Positions 1 through 8,020 of a stretch of DNA of 64,000 nt are shown piece after piece. The notes under the pieces are model-generated. The model worked only from the letters and a program-made list of their open reading frames with translations, was not told the origin of the DNA and made no database searches. Position 1 is the first letter of the stretch, and every line of letters starts with the position of its first letter. The DNA is from Anaerolineales bacterium (GTDB lineage Bacteria > Chloroflexota > Anaerolineae > 4572-78 > J111), in NCBI GenBank assembly GCA_020634855.1, contig JACKAU010000004.1:310001-374000 (forward strand). Reading direction: 5' to 3'. A program made the position numbers and the translations under genes.

Positions 1-1159
1 TTGCATGGGAGACAATGACCGGTTTGGTGGCTGTTGGTGAAGGCAAAGTTGTTGGCGTTGAAGAAGCGGTTGGTGTACGAGTTGGACTGGTGGTTGGTTC
101 TGGCGTCCAGGTGAAAGTTGCTGTTGGCAAAGGAGTCGGTGTTGTAGTGTAGGTTGCAGTGGAAGAGGGGTGTCGAGTAACGGTTGGGGTCGATGTCCCT
201 GTCGGCGGGGGGGTATAGGTGGGTGTTCGGGTTGATGTAGCGGAAGGCGGCGAGGTGGGCGTAGCGGTGGGTGGCGAGGTAGCGGTTGAGGTTGAGGTCA
301 AAGTCGCCGTCGGCTGCGGTGTGCGCGAAGGAGTTTGGGTAGGTACTTGAGTTGCCGTAGCGGTTGAGGTTGGGATAGGGGATGGTGTGGCTGTGTTAGT
401 GGTCGATGGGGTAGGGCTGGGTGTATTAGTTGGGGTGTGGGTAGCCGATGAGGTAGGGCTAGGTGTATCGGTTGGGGTGTTAGTAGCCGATGCGGTAGGA
501 GTAGGGGTGTTGGTTGCTGTGTTAGTGGCCGATGCCGTAGGGCTGGGCGTATTTGTGGGCGTATGGGTGGCTGTAGGTGAAGCCGTGGCTGTTGGCAGCG
601 GCGTTGCGGTCGCAGTTGGCGGTTCAACCTCGACTTCTTGCACCTGCGCTATCGCTGCCGGTTCACGGGTAACTAAAGAGTTAGGTGGTTCTCGACCGGC
701 TGAGGTTTGATTCGAAGGCAGAGAAGAGGGTTCATTTTCAGAAATAGGCGTAACGGTTGATCTAGCTTGCCCCGGTTGGGGGGCTGCTGGAGGCGTGTCG
801 CCGGTTGGTTCGCTGTCGTTATTAGTGGGTGGTAGAAGCGGTGGAATGTCAACCGAAGGAATGACGAGTGGGTGGGGAGGTGTGTCGACCAGCGCTGGCT
901 CCGACTGGGATTGCGGATCAGGATCAGCCCTATTGGGTGCGGTGGTAGGGCGATCGACCTCGTTGACCGGCGTTGATAACGTCAAGAGATCGGTTGGTGG
1001 CGGTGGGGTTGGGACGGCGGCAACCGGTTGGGGTGTGGTTTGATAAGGTATCAGGACGTAGTTAGTCAGAAAAACAAACCCTAATACACCAAAAACCACC
1101 AGATTTAAGACCAATAAATAGATCAGAAAAACGATCTGCCAGGGTTTCCATTTACCCAT
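1..1159 (-). CDS. Membrane-anchored protein with long Thr/Pro-rich stalk (partial, 3' end outside window)
   Basis: The frame is open from an ATG at 1159 to the window edge (386 codons, no stop). A short basic N-terminus (MGKWKPWQ) leads into one hydrophobic segment at about residues 9-35. The rest is Pro/Ser/Thr-rich and from about residue 180 becomes long runs of TPTAT- and TNTPTPTAS-like repeats. The layout is a single-pass anchor with an extended extracellular stalk; any folded domain would lie beyond the window. It starts 4 bp after the stop of the upstream gene, which has the same anchor-plus-stalk design, so the two are probably one operon. The repetitive DNA gives shadow frames on the plus strand that are not genes. 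Function unknown; a cell-surface role is inferred. Confidence 0.75.
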   Translation of the reverse strand, partial: MGKWKPWQIVFLIYLLVLNLVVFGVLGFVFLTNYVLIPYQTTPQPVAAVPTPPPPTDLLTLSTPVNEVDRPTTAPNRADPDPQSQSEPALVDTPPHPLVIPSVDIPPLLPPTNNDSEPTGDTPPAAPQPGQARSTVTPISENEPSSLPSNQTSAGREPPNSLVTREPAAIAQVQEVEVEPPTATATPLPTATASPTATHTPTNTPSPTASATNTATNTPTPTASATNTPTDTPSPTSSATHTPTNTPSPTPSTTNTATPSPIPTSTATATQVPTQTPSRTPQPTATLTSTSTATSPPTATPTSPPSATSTRTPTYTPPPTGTSTPTVTRHPSSTATYTTTPTPLPTATFTWTPEPTTSPTRTPTASSTPTTLPSPTATKPVIVSHA

Positions 1160-1163
1160 GGCG

Positions 1164-1895
1164 TTAGCGTACCTTTGTAAAAATCACTTCATAGGAGTAG
1201 TGATAGAGCGAATTCGCGACGCCGTTGCCAGTTTCAGGGCACAATTCGTTCAAGGGAATATCGGGGGTGATGGGGCCGACGACTTGACTGACGCCGTCAA
1301 GTACTTCTATAAAATATGACCCTTTGAACATAGCAAAATCGGCTAAACCGGGATCTTCTATTTTGGTGCCGGTGGTTAAAGTAGCTTCGCCGCTGGGCCA
1401 GGACACTTTCATTTTCATACCGGGGATACCATTACCGGCGGTATCATGCACATAAGCAAAAATATGGTGTTTACCGGCATTTTCGCAGGGAGTTAACTGC
1501 CTGATTGAACCGATATAATCAAACTCTGGAGTGGGGGTGTCGGTGGCTAGAGGCGTTTCGGTAGCCCGGATAGGCGTGCGAAAAGGAAGAGTGCTAGCGG
1601 GTTCGGGGGTGTTGGTGGGTTCAGGCGTGTAAGTAATAGATGGTGTCCAGGTAGGAACCAGGGTGCTAAGAGGCGTGGCTCCCGGTTCCAGGGTAGCGGT
1701 AGGGGTAAATGTGGGATAGGGAGTTCGGGTAGCCGGAGCTTGAGCTAATACTCTAAAAATTTGCCCTGAGGATTGAACTGTTAGTAGCCAAACCAACCCA
1801 CCTAGAACGACCATATTAACTAGGGTTAATAGTGACAGCAAAACTGTCCATTGCTGGTCGGTGATAGCTGCTATTTCACGTTTTAGGCTTTTCAT
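1164..1895 (-). CDS. Membrane-anchored protein with Thr/Pro linker and C-terminal Ig-like domain
   Basis: 243 residues. A hydrophobic segment at about residues 18-42 is the only membrane span and acts as an anchor. Residues about 55-125 are a Thr/Pro linker of TPTATLEPG-like repeats. The last ~115 residues form a compact domain with CENAGKHHIFAYVHDTAGNGIPG and two cysteines (CENA, LCPE) that could form a disulfide. The domain resembles the carboxypeptidase-regulatory or Ig-like modules found on bacterial surface proteins, but I cannot name the family. It is first in a two-gene operon with the stalked protein that follows 4 bp later. The ribosome site is weak (AGGCC-type). Confidence 0.7.
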   Translation of the reverse strand: MKSLKREIAAITDQQWTVLLSLLTLVNMVVLGGLVWLLTVQSSGQIFRVLAQAPATRTPYPTFTPTATLEPGATPLSTLVPTWTPSITYTPEPTNTPEPASTLPFRTPIRATETPLATDTPTPEFDYIGSIRQLTPCENAGKHHIFAYVHDTAGNGIPGMKMKVSWPSGEATLTTGTKIEDPGLADFAMFKGSYFIEVLDGVSQVVGPITPDIPLNELCPETGNGVANSLYHYSYEVIFTKVR

Positions 1896-2430
1896 GACCA
1901 GGCCTATGCCCTATCTTAATGCCCCCAGCTTTGGTTATAAATAACCCCGCATTGATGTGATCTATGCTGATCGATCAATGGGCTATAGAAATTGAAAATT
2001 AGCTAAATGGCGGAAATGGGTTGCTAGCGCCCTTTTCGTCTGGTCAATTTTAGGGTAAGACCACACAGTTGGACCCCATCTCCGCCATTGCTATCAAGGT
2101 TGGATAATAATAAGGTAACTACTCAATTTTTGTTGAATACTTTACAAACGTAATAAAAAAGCTAGAGTATTATTTACCAGGTAGCATTAAATTTTTCACT
2201 AAAGCCAGGCAAGGTCAAATCCCTAATCTCAATGCTACCACTAATTATAGGGGGTGTCAATAGTTGATATACAATATATTGGGTATGCCTCAATTTAACT
2301 TGACATATTCATTATAACATTTCTCAAATATTATGGCAAGTAAAAAACAGTAGAGGTGAAAATTTTTAAGTAACCATTTTGAACTAGGTTCTATTTTACC
2401 CCATTATTAGTTGACATAATAAATAAGGGG
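1896..2430. other. AT-rich intergenic region with one long inverted repeat
   Basis: No gene is visible. An inverted repeat with 15-nt arms at 2006-2020 (AATGGCGGAAATGGG) and 2075-2089, one mismatch, can fold into a hairpin of about 84 nt. A small palindrome, GGTTAT-AA-ATAACC at 1933-1946, lies just upstream of the minus-strand operon and could be an operator. The rest is AT-rich sequence with scattered TTGACA-like hexamers and nothing firm. Confidence 0.5.
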
Positions 2431-2459
2431 TTGACATGGGTATCTGCGTATGATATAAT
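2431..2459 (+). promoter_or_regulatory. Consensus sigma-70 promoter of the primary sigma factor gene
   Basis: TTGACA at 2431-2436, a 17-bp spacer, and TATAAT at 2454-2459: a perfect match to the housekeeping consensus. Transcription would start near 2466, leaving a leader of about 285 nt before the chosen start codon at 2752. A second TTGACA at 2411 has no good -10 partner. Confidence 0.85.
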
Positions 2460-2751
2460 GTCGGCGTTGTGGCTAGAGTACTATTAATGTTATTTTAATG
2501 TCCCCGCGTATAACCGAATAAAATTTGTCGGTCAAGGCATGCAAAAATTTGATTATGCGGCATAACTCGGCAAGTTTCCACTCATCGTTGAGGCACGAAA
2601 TATCTTTTAAAGAATACCCAAGTCTTTTATTTTTCTATTGTGTTATGAATTTCTTGAGCGAATTACCGCTGTTTTTGTAACTTAGAAATTTATTAATCTG
2701 CCAGGATAATTGTCCTGAAGCATTATCTTTGGCTGGATAAATGAGGTGATT

Positions 2752-3984
2752 ATGATAGCAGATGTGATGACATCAGACCATGAAGATATGCTCAAAGATG
2801 GTTTGGACGTCGAGGTCAAAGAGGAGCCAACCATACTCGATGAGCTTATGAATAAAGCTCTTAGTCGCGGTTACCTCATAACCGATGACCTGTTGGCTGC
2901 CTTCCCTGAGGCAGAAGACAGCATGGCCCAACTAGAAGAGATCTTCATTCAACTTATTAACCAGGGTATTGAAGTTTATGCCGATGCTGATGAAGCTGAA
3001 GAAGAAAAACGCCTTAAAGAAGAAGCCTTCAGCGAAACCCCTACCCCCCCCATTGACCCATTTGATCTAAGTGGTATCGCCGCCGATGACACTATCAGTC
3101 TTTACCTCAAGGAAATGGCTCGCGTTCCTTTGCTGGCCCCGGCTGAAGAAATTATGCTGGCGAAAACCTTGGAAAAAGGGCGTAAAGCTCAAAGAAAATT
3201 AAGCAAGCAACCATGCTCCGAAGACGAAGCTTACAAACTCCAGCGCTTCATTCGCGAAGGTGACCGCGCTCGTGATCATCTCATCAAAGCGAATACCCGT
3301 TTGGTGGTAAGCATTGCTAAAAAGTATATGGGGCAAGGCGTACCTTTCTCTGACCTCATTCAAGAAGGTAACTTGGGCTTGATGAAAGCGGTTGAAAAAT
3401 TTGATTATCGCCGTGGTTATAAATTCAGCACCTACGCCACCTGGTGGATTCGCCAGGCCATTACGCGTGCTTTAGCCGATCAAGGTCGCACCATTCGCGT
3501 TCCGGTTCATATGAGTGACCGCATTCGCAAGCTGCATCAGATTTCACGGCAGCTTGAACAGGTATGGGGCCGCAAACCGACTCCCGAAGAATTGGCCGAG
3601 CATATGGATTTGGAACCGGCCAAAGTTCGTTGGATGCTCCGCGTTAGCCGCCACCCCGTGTCTTTGGAACGCCCCGTGGGTGAAGAAGAAGACAGCGAGT
3701 TGGGCAACTTCATCGAAGATGAAGACGCGCCGACCCCTCCTGATGCCGCTTACCATCGTCTTCTCCAAGAAAAATTGGAAGATGTTCTCAGCACTCTCAC
3801 CCCCCGCGAAGCCCGTATTTTACGACTACGCTTTGGGTTGCAAAACGGTCGAAGCTACACTCTGGAAGAAGTCGGTAAGAAATTTGGTCTCACTCGTGAA
3901 CGTATTCGCCAAATTGAGGGGCAAGCCCTGCGAAAACTGCGCCATCCCCGCCGCAGTCGGCAGCTCCGCGACTATTTGAGCTAA
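2752..3984 (+). CDS. rpoD: Primary sigma factor (RpoD/SigA)
   Basis: 410 residues from ATG 2752. An in-frame GTG at 2746 also opens the frame, but it lies inside the strong ribosome site GAGGTGAT (2743-2750), so ATG 2752 is preferred. The protein has a short region 1.1-like N-terminus, region 1.2 (DTISLYLKEMARVPLL), and a full region 2 with the core- and -10-binding segment (GNLGLMKAVEKFDYRRGYKF, then FSTYATWWIRQAI). Region 3 (RTIRVPVHM) follows, then region 4 with the -35 helix-turn-helix (YTLEEVGKKFGLTRERIRQIE). Regions 2 and 4 match the housekeeping class rather than alternative sigma factors. The long non-conserved insert of proteobacterial RpoD is absent, as in SigA of most other phyla. 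It is a single gene with its own promoter and terminator. Confidence 0.95.
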   Translation: MIADVMTSDHEDMLKDGLDVEVKEEPTILDELMNKALSRGYLITDDLLAAFPEAEDSMAQLEEIFIQLINQGIEVYADADEAEEEKRLKEEAFSETPTPPIDPFDLSGIAADDTISLYLKEMARVPLLAPAEEIMLAKTLEKGRKAQRKLSKQPCSEDEAYKLQRFIREGDRARDHLIKANTRLVVSIAKKYMGQGVPFSDLIQEGNLGLMKAVEKFDYRRGYKFSTYATWWIRQAITRALADQGRTIRVPVHMSDRIRKLHQISRQLEQVWGRKPTPEELAEHMDLEPAKVRWMLRVSRHPVSLERPVGEEEDSELGNFIEDEDAPTPPDAAYHRLLQEKLEDVLSTLTPREARILRLRFGLQNGRSYTLEEVGKKFGLTRERIRQIEGQALRKLRHPRRSRQLRDYLS

Positions 3985-4012
3985 AAAATTACCGAAATTA
4001 ACTGCAAATATC

Positions 4013-4046
4013 GGGCTACCTGATGAATTTCAGGTGGCCCTTTTTT
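4013..4046 (+). terminator. Rho-independent terminator of rpoD
   Basis: GGGCTACCTG (4013-4022) pairs with CAGGTGGCCC (4031-4040) with one G-T wobble over an 8-nt loop, followed by six T. It lies 29 nt after the rpoD stop. It also rules out the longer frame of the next gene that would begin at 4034. Confidence 0.9.
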
Positions 4047-4120
4047 ATGCTCGATTGCCAAGCCCATTTACAATCGTTATAATAGCGGCTTACACCAAAC
4101 GCCCATTGAGGAGACCGCTG

Positions 4121-5686
4121 TTGCGTAAACGAAACGGATATCTACTGCTCACCGTCTTTGTGTCAGGCATGACAACCTTAGGCACAGAACTATCGGCCAG
4201 CCGACTACTGGATCCATTTTTTGGCAATTCCCTGGTGGTGTGGGCCAGCATCATCGGCCTGATGCTGCTTTATTTAACGGTAGGGTATTATGTGGGCGGC
4301 CGCTGGGCCGATCGCGATCCACGTCTTAGCACACTTTTCCAAATTACGGCCTGGGGGGCGTTTTTGGTGGGGGTAGTGCCATTTGTATCGCGTTATGTTT
4401 TAAGTTGGTCGGTACAAGGGTTGGCCCAATTTAATGTTGGCCTTTTAGCTAGCTCATTTATCGGCGTGCTGATCTTGTTTAGCTTGCCGATTACGCTCTT
4501 GGGCACGGTCTCGCCTTTTGCTATCCGGCTTTCACTGAGTGATGTAAAACACGGCGGCGATGTCGCCGGCTCGATTTATGCGATCAGTACGCTCGGCAGT
4601 TTGGTCGGCACGTTTTTGCCGGTATTGGTGCTCATTCCTAACCTGGGCACGCGGATGACTTTTTTCGTCTTCTCGATCGTGCTGCTGTTGGTCAGTTTAG
4701 GTGGGCTGTTGTTAGTTCAGCCCAAACGTGCTCTGGCTTATACCGCTATGCCCGTTATCCTCATCGCTATGAATCTGTTCTGGTCAAGCGGTCCGATCAA
4801 GCCGACGCCGGGTCTGGTCTACGAGACCGAGTCGAGTTATAACTACATCCAGGTCATCCAGCAAAGTGACGAGCAAGGCGGGTATTGGACGGCCCTACAA
4901 CTGAATGAGGGCGAGGGCATCCACTCCCTTTACAACCCGAACTACCACGAATTCCCACTGGTTGATGGGGTGTGGGATTACTTTTTAATCGCGCCTTTTT
5001 TCAATAATCCACCTTACACCGCCGAAGATGTTAAGAGTCTACTGCTGATCGGCTCCGCTGCCGGAACGATCTCGAAATCGTATACGGCCATCTATGGCCC
5101 GATCCCCATCGACGATGTGGAAATCGACCCGGAAATTATCGCCGCCGGGCGCGAGTGGTTCGATATGACCGAACCCAACGTGCAGGCCCACGCTCAGGAC
5201 GGTCGCTACTTTCTGGCCAACACCACCAAGACTTACGATGTCATCGGCGTCGATGCCTACCGCCCGCCGTACATTCCGTTTCATCTGACCACGCAGGAGT
5301 TTTTTCAGGAAATTTACGATCATCTTAACGACGACGGCGTCATGGTTATCAACGCCGGTCGCACCTCGACCGACTACAGCCTGGTCGAGGCTCTGGGCAG
5401 CACCATGAAGTCGGTTTTTCCCAATGTATATGTCATCGATGCGCCGGATTACGGCAGTACATTGGGTAACAGTTTAGTGGTCGCGACTAAACAACCCACT
5501 CGACTGGATAACTTCCTGGCAAATGTACTCCAGTTGCAACACCCGCTGTTGCGCACCGTTGCCGCCCGCGCTTATAACTCAAATATTTGGGAGTTGGAGT
5601 CGAACGGTGTTGTCTTCACCGATGATAAAGCCCCGGTCGAGCAGGTCATCCATCGATTGATTATCCGTTATATGTTGGGCGGATAA
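4121..5686 (+). CDS. Polytopic membrane protein with spermidine-synthase-like domain
   Basis: 521 residues from TTG 4121, chosen because GAGGAG at 4108-4113 sits 7 nt upstream and because an earlier in-frame start (4034) falls in the rpoD terminator. The N-terminal ~240 residues are hydrophobic with about seven or eight membrane spans, beginning GMTTLGTELSASRLLDPFFG. The C-terminal half is a Rossmann-like domain with SYNYIQV, LLLIGSAAGTISKSY (cofactor loop), DDVEIDPEI (acidic residue after strand 2) and DVIGVDAYRPPYIPFHLTT. This order is that of the fused MFS/spermidine synthase family, whose substrate is generally not established. Aminopropyl or methyl transfer cannot be told apart from sequence. 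It is a lone gene ending in a hairpin. Confidence 0.8.
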   Translation: MRKRNGYLLLTVFVSGMTTLGTELSASRLLDPFFGNSLVVWASIIGLMLLYLTVGYYVGGRWADRDPRLSTLFQITAWGAFLVGVVPFVSRYVLSWSVQGLAQFNVGLLASSFIGVLILFSLPITLLGTVSPFAIRLSLSDVKHGGDVAGSIYAISTLGSLVGTFLPVLVLIPNLGTRMTFFVFSIVLLLVSLGGLLLVQPKRALAYTAMPVILIAMNLFWSSGPIKPTPGLVYETESSYNYIQVIQQSDEQGGYWTALQLNEGEGIHSLYNPNYHEFPLVDGVWDYFLIAPFFNNPPYTAEDVKSLLLIGSAAGTISKSYTAIYGPIPIDDVEIDPEIIAAGREWFDMTEPNVQAHAQDGRYFLANTTKTYDVIGVDAYRPPYIPFHLTTQEFFQEIYDHLNDDGVMVINAGRTSTDYSLVEALGSTMKSVFPNVYVIDAPDYGSTLGNSLVVATKQPTRLDNFLANVLQLQHPLLRTVAARAYNSNIWELESNGVVFTDDKAPVEQVIHRLIIRYMLGG

Positions 5687-5690
5687 TTGT

Positions 5691-5739
5691 AAAAGAACTA
5701 AATCTGGTTCGCGCACTAGTTCTTTTATTAGTTCTTTTT
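5691..5739 (+). terminator. Probable terminator after the spermidine-synthase-like gene
   Basis: AAAAGAACTA (5691-5700) pairs with TAGTTCTTTT (5717-5726), and the TAGTTCTTTTT motif is repeated at 5730-5739. The stem is AT-rich but ends in a T-run 5 nt after the stop codon. Confidence 0.55.
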
Positions 5740-5881
5740 GTGCGTTTCTTCACAATATCCTTCCTTTATCCCCCTCAAAACCTCCTACGAACGATTGAGA
5801 AAAGCCTTGACTTGAAATAAAGTAATCATACCCAAGGTTAACATTTTATTAATGGTTTTTTAGTTCAAGGAGGTAACTAAA

Positions 5882-7615
5882 ATGAGTCTCGGTCTTCAAG
5901 CTTTATTGGCAGTGATGCCAATCTTGGTAGCAGCAGTTTTGTTGGTTGGGTTTCGCTGGCCCGCTAAACACGCGATGCCTATCGTCTACGTTGTAGCCGC
6001 GGTCATTGCTTTGTTCGCATGGGGCGTTTCAACAACACGCATTATCGCCTCAACTATTCAAGGTTTGTTCATTACATTTGATATTTTGTTGATTATTTTC
6101 GGGGCGATTCTCCTGCTCAATACCCTCAAGCATTCCGGTGCAGTAGCAGCTATCCGACGTGGGTTTACCAATATTAGTTCTGACCCTCGAGTTCAGATCG
6201 TTATTATCGCCTGGCTGTTCGGTTCCTTCATCGAGGGCGCTTCCGGTTTTGGTACGCCGGCCGCGATCGCCGCACCGCTGTTGGTAGCGCTGGGGTTCCC
6301 GGCCATGGCGGCAGTGATGATAGGTATGATGATCCAGAGTACGCCCGTCACCTTTGGCGCGGTTGGAACGCCTATCTTGGTGGGGGTTACGGGTGGCCTC
6401 GAAAGCCCGGCCTTAAACGATCAACTGGCGGCTATCGGTATGACATTTGCCCAGTATCGACAAATGATTACCGCCTCGTCGGCTATTTTCCACGGTATGG
6501 TGGGTACGCTCATCCCGTTATTGATGGTTATGATGATGACCCGCTTCTTTGGTAGAAATAAATCTTGGACCGAAGGCCTATCCATTGCGCCGTTCGCTAT
6601 CTTTGGCGGCCTGGCCTTTACCATTCCCTACGCTCTGACCGGCGTTTTCTTAGGCCCCGAATTCCCGTCATTGCTCGGCGCCTTGGTGGGTTTGGCCATT
6701 GTGACCTTTGCGGCCAGTCGCGGCTTTCTGATCCCCAAAGACACGTGGGAATTCCCGCCGGCCAGCGAATGGAGTTCGGATTGGATGGGCAGCCTGGAAA
6801 TTAAGCTGGATAGCTTAGCCCAAAAACAAAACATGTCGACGGTGCTGGCCTGGGTACCTTACCTGCTGGTCGCCCTGTTCCTGGTCTTGACTCGACTGCC
6901 CGCTCTCGGCATTGGTAGTTTTCTGAAAACCTGGAGCTTTAGCTGGCCGAACATTCTCGGCACAGACATCAGCGCTACGACTACACCCTTCTATTTGCCC
7001 TGGTTTATCTTCATGGTGGTTGTGGCGATTACCTACTTCATCCATCGCATGAGTCCCAAAGAGATGGGCGCCGCTCTCAGCGAGTCCAGCAAAGTTATTC
7101 TCGGCGCCGGTTTCGTGCTCATCTTCACCATCCCCATGGTCCGGATTTACATCAACTCCGGCGGCAACGATTTAGGTTTTGCCAGCATGCCTGTGGCAAT
7201 GGCCCAGTGGGTGGCCGCCAACGTTGGTGGGGTTTGGCCCATCTTTGCGCCGTCTATCGGTGCTCTGGGAGCCTTCATTGCCGGTAGTAACACCGTCAGC
7301 AACCTGATGTTCAGTCTCTTCCAGTTTGGTGTGGCCGAGCAATTGCTCATCTCCGGCGTGATCATCGTCGCTCTGCAAGCCGTTGGTGCGGCAGCCGGCA
7401 ACATGATTGCCATCCATAACGTCGTGGCCGCTTCCGCCACAGTTGGTCTGCTCGGTCAAGAAGGCGCGACCTTACGTAAAACTATCTTGCCCACCATTTA
7501 CTACGTCCTGGTCGTCGGTGTGATTGGTTTGATCGTCATCTACGCCTTTGGCTACTCCGACCCGCTCAATAACTACTTCATCGCCGAAGCTGCTTCGGGC
7601 GCTCTCGGCAACTAG
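5882..7615 (+). CDS. lctP: L-lactate/glycolate permease (LctP/LldP family)
   Basis: 577 residues, a normal length for the LctP family, with about 12-14 membrane spans. Family signatures are GSFIEGASGFGTPAAIAAPL at about residues 115-134, followed by MIQSTPVTFGAVGTPILVGV. Near the C-terminus there is IAGSNTVSNLMFSLFQFGVA and then VGAAAGNMIAIHNVVAASATV. These proteins take up lactate or glycolate with protons across the inner membrane. The ribosome site is strong (AAGGAGG, 8 nt from ATG). It is followed by the fused glycolate oxidase subunits and GlcF, so uptake and oxidation of a 2-hydroxy acid are encoded together. Glycolate and lactate cannot be distinguished from sequence. Confidence 0.9.
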   Translation: MSLGLQALLAVMPILVAAVLLVGFRWPAKHAMPIVYVVAAVIALFAWGVSTTRIIASTIQGLFITFDILLIIFGAILLLNTLKHSGAVAAIRRGFTNISSDPRVQIVIIAWLFGSFIEGASGFGTPAAIAAPLLVALGFPAMAAVMIGMMIQSTPVTFGAVGTPILVGVTGGLESPALNDQLAAIGMTFAQYRQMITASSAIFHGMVGTLIPLLMVMMMTRFFGRNKSWTEGLSIAPFAIFGGLAFTIPYALTGVFLGPEFPSLLGALVGLAIVTFAASRGFLIPKDTWEFPPASEWSSDWMGSLEIKLDSLAQKQNMSTVLAWVPYLLVALFLVLTRLPALGIGSFLKTWSFSWPNILGTDISATTTPFYLPWFIFMVVVAITYFIHRMSPKEMGAALSESSKVILGAGFVLIFTIPMVRIYINSGGNDLGFASMPVAMAQWVAANVGGVWPIFAPSIGALGAFIAGSNTVSNLMFSLFQFGVAEQLLISGVIIVALQAVGAAAGNMIAIHNVVAASATVGLLGQEGATLRKTILPTIYYVLVVGVIGLIVIYAFGYSDPLNNYFIAEAASGALGN

Positions 7616-7629
7616 TTACCCCTTGGTTC

Positions 7630-7666
7630 ACCGGGAGGAGCCTTTCGCTCCCTGGCTCCTCCCGGT
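7630..7666 (+). terminator. Strong hairpin after lctP (terminator or processing stem)
   Basis: A perfect 13-bp stem: ACCGGGAGGAGCC (7630-7642) pairs with GGCTCCTCCCGGT (7654-7666) over an 11-nt loop, 14 nt after the lctP stop. No T-run follows, so it may stabilise the lctP mRNA end or separate expression of lctP from glcDE rather than stop transcription fully. Confidence 0.6.
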
Positions 7667-7869
7667 TAGAACTGGAAAAAAGGTAGGAAGATTAAAAGAG
7701 TTGACAACCTTAAAAGTTCGAGTATATTCACACCCGTACCCACCTTCCGATGTTGTCACTCCTCTAAAAAATAAATAAAAGAACTTAAACAAGTTTCACC
7801 AGCAGCACTGTTCAAAAATGTTTCACCCCCTGGGGATGATTGAACCTCAGGGTAATAACTAACAAAAAA

Positions 7870-7990
<121 letters not shown>

Positions 7991-8020
7991 CAATCAGCCA
8001 AAGAGAGGCGAGGTTCATAG

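Noticed and set aside
387..1043. Plus-strand reading frames over the first kilobase
   Set aside because: They are the complement of the Thr/Pro-repeat gene on the minus strand; valine/glycine-rich translations are typical shadows.
4034..4120. Longer start for the spermidine-synthase-like protein
   Set aside because: It begins inside the rpoD terminator stem and has no ribosome site; GAGGAG before TTG 4121 is far better.
5808..5835. Promoter for lctP (TTGACT with TACCCA)
   Set aside because: The -10 is too poor; some promoter must be in this gap but I cannot place it.
7548..7778. 76-codon frame across the end of lctP
   Set aside because: It overlaps lctP and the hairpin at 7630-7666; no ribosome site.
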